NCBI GenBank assembly: GCA_964508185.1
Contig: CAZDSS010000109.1
Location: 1-8,201 of the forward strand
From: CAZDSS01 sp964508185
Lineage (GTDB): Bacteria > Pseudomonadota > Alphaproteobacteria > Sphingomonadales > Govanellaceae
Length of the DNA: 8,201 nt
Reading direction: 5' to 3'
Below the pieces are notes generated by a model. The model was not told the origin of the DNA. It did not search any database and saw only the letters and a list, made by a program, of their open reading frames with translations. Below are positions 6,381-8,201 of this stretch, piece by piece. The first letter of the stretch is position 1; each line of letters opens with the position of its first letter. Position numbers and translations under genes: made by a program.

Positions 6381-7181
6381 ATGACGCAAACGGATTTCAC
6401 CTGCATTCGCCTTGATCTCGAAGGCGCCGTCGCCATTCTGACCCTCAACCGCCCGGACAGCCTCAACAGCTTCACGACCCGCATGCATGAGGAGGTGCGG
6501 ACGGCGCTCGACCGTATCGAATCCGACGGCGCGATCCGCGCGCTCATCCTCACCGGGGCCGGTCGCGGCTTCTGCGCGGGCCAGGATCTCGGCGACCGCG
6601 CGGTGAAGCCCGGCGGCGCGCCCGTCGATCTCGGCGAATCGGTGGAGAAGAACTACAATCCGCTGGTCCTGCGTCTCCGCCGCCTGAAGATGCCGGTGAT
6701 CTGCGCCGTCAATGGTGTTGCCGCCGGCGCCGGGGCCAATATCGCCCTTGCCTGCGACATCGTGATCGCCGCCCGGTCGGCAAGCTTCCTCCAGCCCTTC
6801 TGCAATATCGGGCTGGTGCCGGATTCGGGCGGCACCTTTGTCCTGCCGCGCGCGCTGGGGCTGCCCCGCGCCATGGGGCTCGCGCTCCTCGGCGAAAAGC
6901 TTCCGGCGGAGCGCGCCGCGGAATGGGGCCTCATCTGGGAAGCGGTGGACGACGACCGCCTGATGGACCGCGCCCGCGAACTCGCGGCCAAACTCGCCGC
7001 CGGTCCGACCCGCGGCTATGCGGCCATCAAGCAGGCCATGCATGCGTCCCTCGGCAACAGTCTCGAAGCCCAGCTCGATCTCGAGCGGGACCTGCAGCGC
7101 GATCTCGGCTTCAGCGCCGACTATCGCGAGGGCGTCGCCGCCTTCCTCGAGAAGCGCAAGCCGGTCTTCACCGGCAAGTAA
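6381..7181 (+). CDS. paaG: 1,2-epoxyphenylacetyl-CoA isomerase (enoyl-CoA isomerase/hydratase family)
   Basis: PaaG is a cytoplasmic crotonase-fold enzyme that converts ring-1,2-epoxyphenylacetyl-CoA to the oxepin-CoA and also moves double bonds in later intermediates. The protein has 266 residues (E. coli PaaG is about 262). FCAGQDLGDR (residues 64-73) and NGVAAGAGANIALACD (111-126) form the oxyanion hole. FCNIGLVPDSGGTFVLPR (140-157) holds Asp148, the counterpart of the catalytic Asp136 of E. coli PaaG; hydratases of the family have Glu residues here instead. The frame extends upstream to a TTG at 6300, but that overlaps the promoter, the added residues do not resemble the family, and the ATG at 6381 has GAGGAA just upstream, so the ATG is taken. 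It is the first gene of the rightward paa arm, followed by paaI after 68 bases. Confidence 0.93.
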   Translation: MTQTDFTCIRLDLEGAVAILTLNRPDSLNSFTTRMHEEVRTALDRIESDGAIRALILTGAGRGFCAGQDLGDRAVKPGGAPVDLGESVEKNYNPLVLRLRRLKMPVICAVNGVAAGAGANIALACDIVIAARSASFLQPFCNIGLVPDSGGTFVLPRALGLPRAMGLALLGEKLPAERAAEWGLIWEAVDDDRLMDRARELAAKLAAGPTRGYAAIKQAMHASLGNSLEAQLDLERDLQRDLGFSADYREGVAAFLEKRKPVFTGK

Positions 7182-7213
7182 GCCCTGATCCGCGCCATCC
7201 CGGAATTTTGTAA

Positions 7214-7231
7214 ATGCCCGGAATTCTGTAA
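7214..7231 (+). CDS. Five-codon mini-ORF (MPGIL) in the paaI leader, first copy
   Basis: ATG, four codons and TAA, followed immediately by the ATG of the second mini-ORF. A GGAA eight bases upstream could load ribosomes. It is identical in predicted peptide to the second mini-ORF although the Leu codon differs (CTG against TTG). No function for the peptide is claimed; if translated, it would act by termination and reinitiation. It may equally be a by-product of repeat expansion. Confidence 0.3.
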   Translation: MPGIL

Positions 7232-7249
7232 ATGCCCGGAATTTTGTAA
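7232..7249 (+). CDS. Five-codon mini-ORF (MPGIL) in the paaI leader, second copy
   Basis: A second ATG-to-TAA frame of the same peptide, ending directly against the paaI ATG (TAAATG). It has the same GGAA spacing as paaI itself. The arrangement would allow ribosomes ending here to restart at paaI without scanning. Translation is not demonstrated. Confidence 0.3.
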   Translation: MPGIL

Positions 7250-7729
7250 ATGAATGACATCTCCCGCAGTTCCCCGGCCTCCGATCCCGTCGCCCTGGCG
7301 CGGCAGGTGGCGGACGTCCTCTATGCCCGCGACAATGCGGCGCAGCATCTCGGCATCTCGATCGAGGACGTGGGCCCGGGCTATGCGGTGCTCACCATGA
7401 CCGTCACGGCCGAGATGCTGAATGGCCATGCCACCTGCCATGGCGGCATGCTGTTCTCGCTGGCGGACACCGCCTTCGCCTATGCCTGCAATTCGCGCAA
7501 CGAAGCGACGGTGGCGGCGGGATGCAGCATCGAATATCTTGCTCCGGCGCGTGAGGGCGATCGGCTCACCGCCACGGCCCGGGAGACCGCGAAGACCGGC
7601 CGCCAGGGGGTCTACGACATCGCCATCACCAACGACGCGGGCGAGATCATCGCCACCTTCCGGGGCCGCTCCGCGTCCTTGCGCAAGCCGGTAATGGAGA
7701 CGGGCGCGGAAGATACCGCCCGTTCATGA
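7250..7729 (+). CDS. paaI: Phenylacetic acid degradation hydroxyphenylacetyl-CoA thioesterase
   Basis: A 159-residue hot-dog-fold acyl-CoA thioesterase (cytoplasmic, normally a tetramer) that hydrolyses hydroxyphenylacetyl-CoA and similar dead-end esters, freeing CoA when the phenylacetate pathway stalls. The signature is NGHATCHGGMLFSLADTAFAYACNS (residues 58-82), quoted here only in part elsewhere: HGG at 64-66 and Asp73, the counterpart of catalytic Asp61 in E. coli PaaI. The second half of the fold follows, with CSIEYLAPAREGDRL (92-106) and a final strand ending near ATFRGRSASL. It has about ten more N-terminal residues than E. coli PaaI. The start lies in the third copy of the tandem repeat; upstream in-frame TAA codons exclude a longer protein. 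A further ATG at 7254 is out of frame. paaJ starts 21 bases after the stop, so paaI and paaJ are probably co-transcribed with paaG. Confidence 0.93.
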   Translation: MNDISRSSPASDPVALARQVADVLYARDNAAQHLGISIEDVGPGYAVLTMTVTAEMLNGHATCHGGMLFSLADTAFAYACNSRNEATVAAGCSIEYLAPAREGDRLTATARETAKTGRQGVYDIAITNDAGEIIATFRGRSASLRKPVMETGAEDTARS

Positions 7730-7750
7730 CACAAGTTGGAGTAATCCCAC

Positions 7751-8201
7751 ATGGCTGACGCCTTCATCTGCGACGCAACCCGCACTCCCATCGGCCGCTA
7801 CGGCGGCAGCCTCGCCTCGGTCCGCACCGACGACCTCGCGGCGATCCCCATCAAGGCGCTGATCTCCCGCAACGACAAGCTCGACGTGCAGCAGATCGAG
7901 GACGTGGTGCTGGGCTGCGCCAACCAGGCGGGCGAGGACAACCGCAACGTGGCGCGCATGGCGACCCTGCTCGCGGGCCTGCCGGACACGGTGCCGGGCA
8001 CCACGGTCAACCGTCTCTGCGGCTCAGGCATGGATGCGATCGGCATCGCCGCCCGCGCCATCAAGGCCGGGGAAGCGAACCTGATGCTGGCGGGCGGCGT
8101 CGAGAGCATGACCCGCGCCCCCTTCGTCATGGGCAAGGCGGACAGCGCCTTCTCGCGCAATGCCGAAATCTACGACACCACCATCGGCTGGCGCTTCGTC
8201 A
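7751..8201 (+). CDS. paaJ: 3-oxoadipyl-CoA / 3-oxo-5,6-dehydrosuberyl-CoA thiolase, N-terminal part (runs off window)
   Basis: This thiolase splits 3-oxoadipyl-CoA into acetyl-CoA and succinyl-CoA, the last step of phenylacetate (and, in PcaF, beta-ketoadipate) breakdown. It also shortens 3-oxo-5,6-dehydrosuberyl-CoA. The first 150 residues of about 400 are visible. The start ADAFICDATRTPIGRYGGSL and the stretch TDDLAAIPIKAL are characteristic of the PcaF/PaaJ group. NRLCGSGMDAIG (88-99) contains the acyl-accepting Cys90, and AGGVESMTRAPFVMGKA (114-130) is the conserved thiolase loop. The second Cys and the active-site His lie outside the window. GGAG at 7738-7741 is nine bases before the ATG, a good ribosome-binding site. 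PcaF cannot be excluded on sequence alone, but the position after paaG and paaI supports PaaJ (also called PaaE). Confidence 0.92.
   Translation, partial: MADAFICDATRTPIGRYGGSLASVRTDDLAAIPIKALISRNDKLDVQQIEDVVLGCANQAGEDNRNVARMATLLAGLPDTVPGTTVNRLCGSGMDAIGIAARAIKAGEANLMLAGGVESMTRAPFVMGKADSAFSRNAEIYDTTIGWRFV

Larger units (their letters stand above)
7199..7252 (+). repeat. Three tandem 18-bp repeats carrying Shine-Dalgarno core and ATG, before paaI
   Basis: The unit CCCGGAATTTTGTAAATG occurs at 7199-7216, 7217-7234 and 7235-7252 without spacers. Copies 1 and 3 are identical; copy 2 has one T-to-C change (7226). Each unit ends in ATG, and the third ATG is the paaI start. GGAA sits eight bases before each ATG, so the unit is a whole translation initiation region. 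As 18 is a multiple of three, all three ATGs share one frame, but each of the first two is closed after five codons by TAA directly followed by the next ATG. It is far more AT-rich than its surroundings. Tandem slippage of a start region is the simplest origin. Confidence 0.95.

Noticed and set aside
7199..7252. The three short repeats as a CRISPR array
   Set aside because: The units abut without spacers and are only 18 bp, so this is a plain tandem repeat.
7121..7441. Minus-strand frame with a repeated HLQNSG hexapeptide
   Set aside because: The peptide repeat is only the reverse reading of the three 18-bp DNA repeats before paaI, and the frame overlaps paaG and paaI.

Overview
The window reads as high-GC bacterial chromosome, most likely from an alphaproteobacterium. 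The inference rests on GC-rich coding with long antisense shadow frames, a PaaN-type phenylacetate gene set and a bacterial NSS transporter; genus cannot be called. Two runs of exactly ten N (1515-1524 and 4423-4432) are assembly gaps. Both fall inside conserved genes, and in both cases the family pattern implies that more than ten bases are missing.

Left part (1-1487, + strand): the C-terminal two thirds of RNase HI (rnhA), whose stop overlaps the start of an M20D-family amidohydrolase (ATGA junction). The amidohydrolase converges with a minus-strand sodium-dependent (NSS/SLC6-type) transporter, with only 7 bases between their stop codons.

Centre and right (2948-8201): a phenylacetic acid (paa) catabolism locus in two divergent arms. 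Minus strand: paaN (ring-cleavage aldehyde dehydrogenase, without a MaoC hydratase domain), a strong hairpin terminator, then paaH (3-hydroxyadipyl-CoA dehydrogenase). Plus strand: paaG (ring-epoxide isomerase / enoyl-CoA isomerase), paaI (hot-dog thioesterase) and the first 150 codons of paaJ (3-oxoadipyl-CoA thiolase). Together these cover the lower CoA-dependent steps after ring epoxidation: isomerisation to the oxepin (PaaG), oxidation of the opened-ring aldehyde (PaaN), and beta-oxidation-like steps to acetyl-CoA and succinyl-CoA (PaaH, PaaJ), with PaaI rescuing dead-end CoA esters. The ligase paaK, the epoxidase paaABCDE, paaF and any PaaX/PaaR regulator are not in the window.

The most unusual structures are non-coding. 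The first is three tandem 18-bp units immediately before paaI. Each carries a GGA(A) Shine-Dalgarno-like core and an ATG, so the paaI start is preceded by two back-to-back five-codon mini-ORFs (MPGIL-stop) joined by TAAATG. The second is the divergent paaN/paaG control region, which holds a perfect 15-bp palindrome, a sigma70-like promoter and recurring TATCRS motifs that look like regulator sites.
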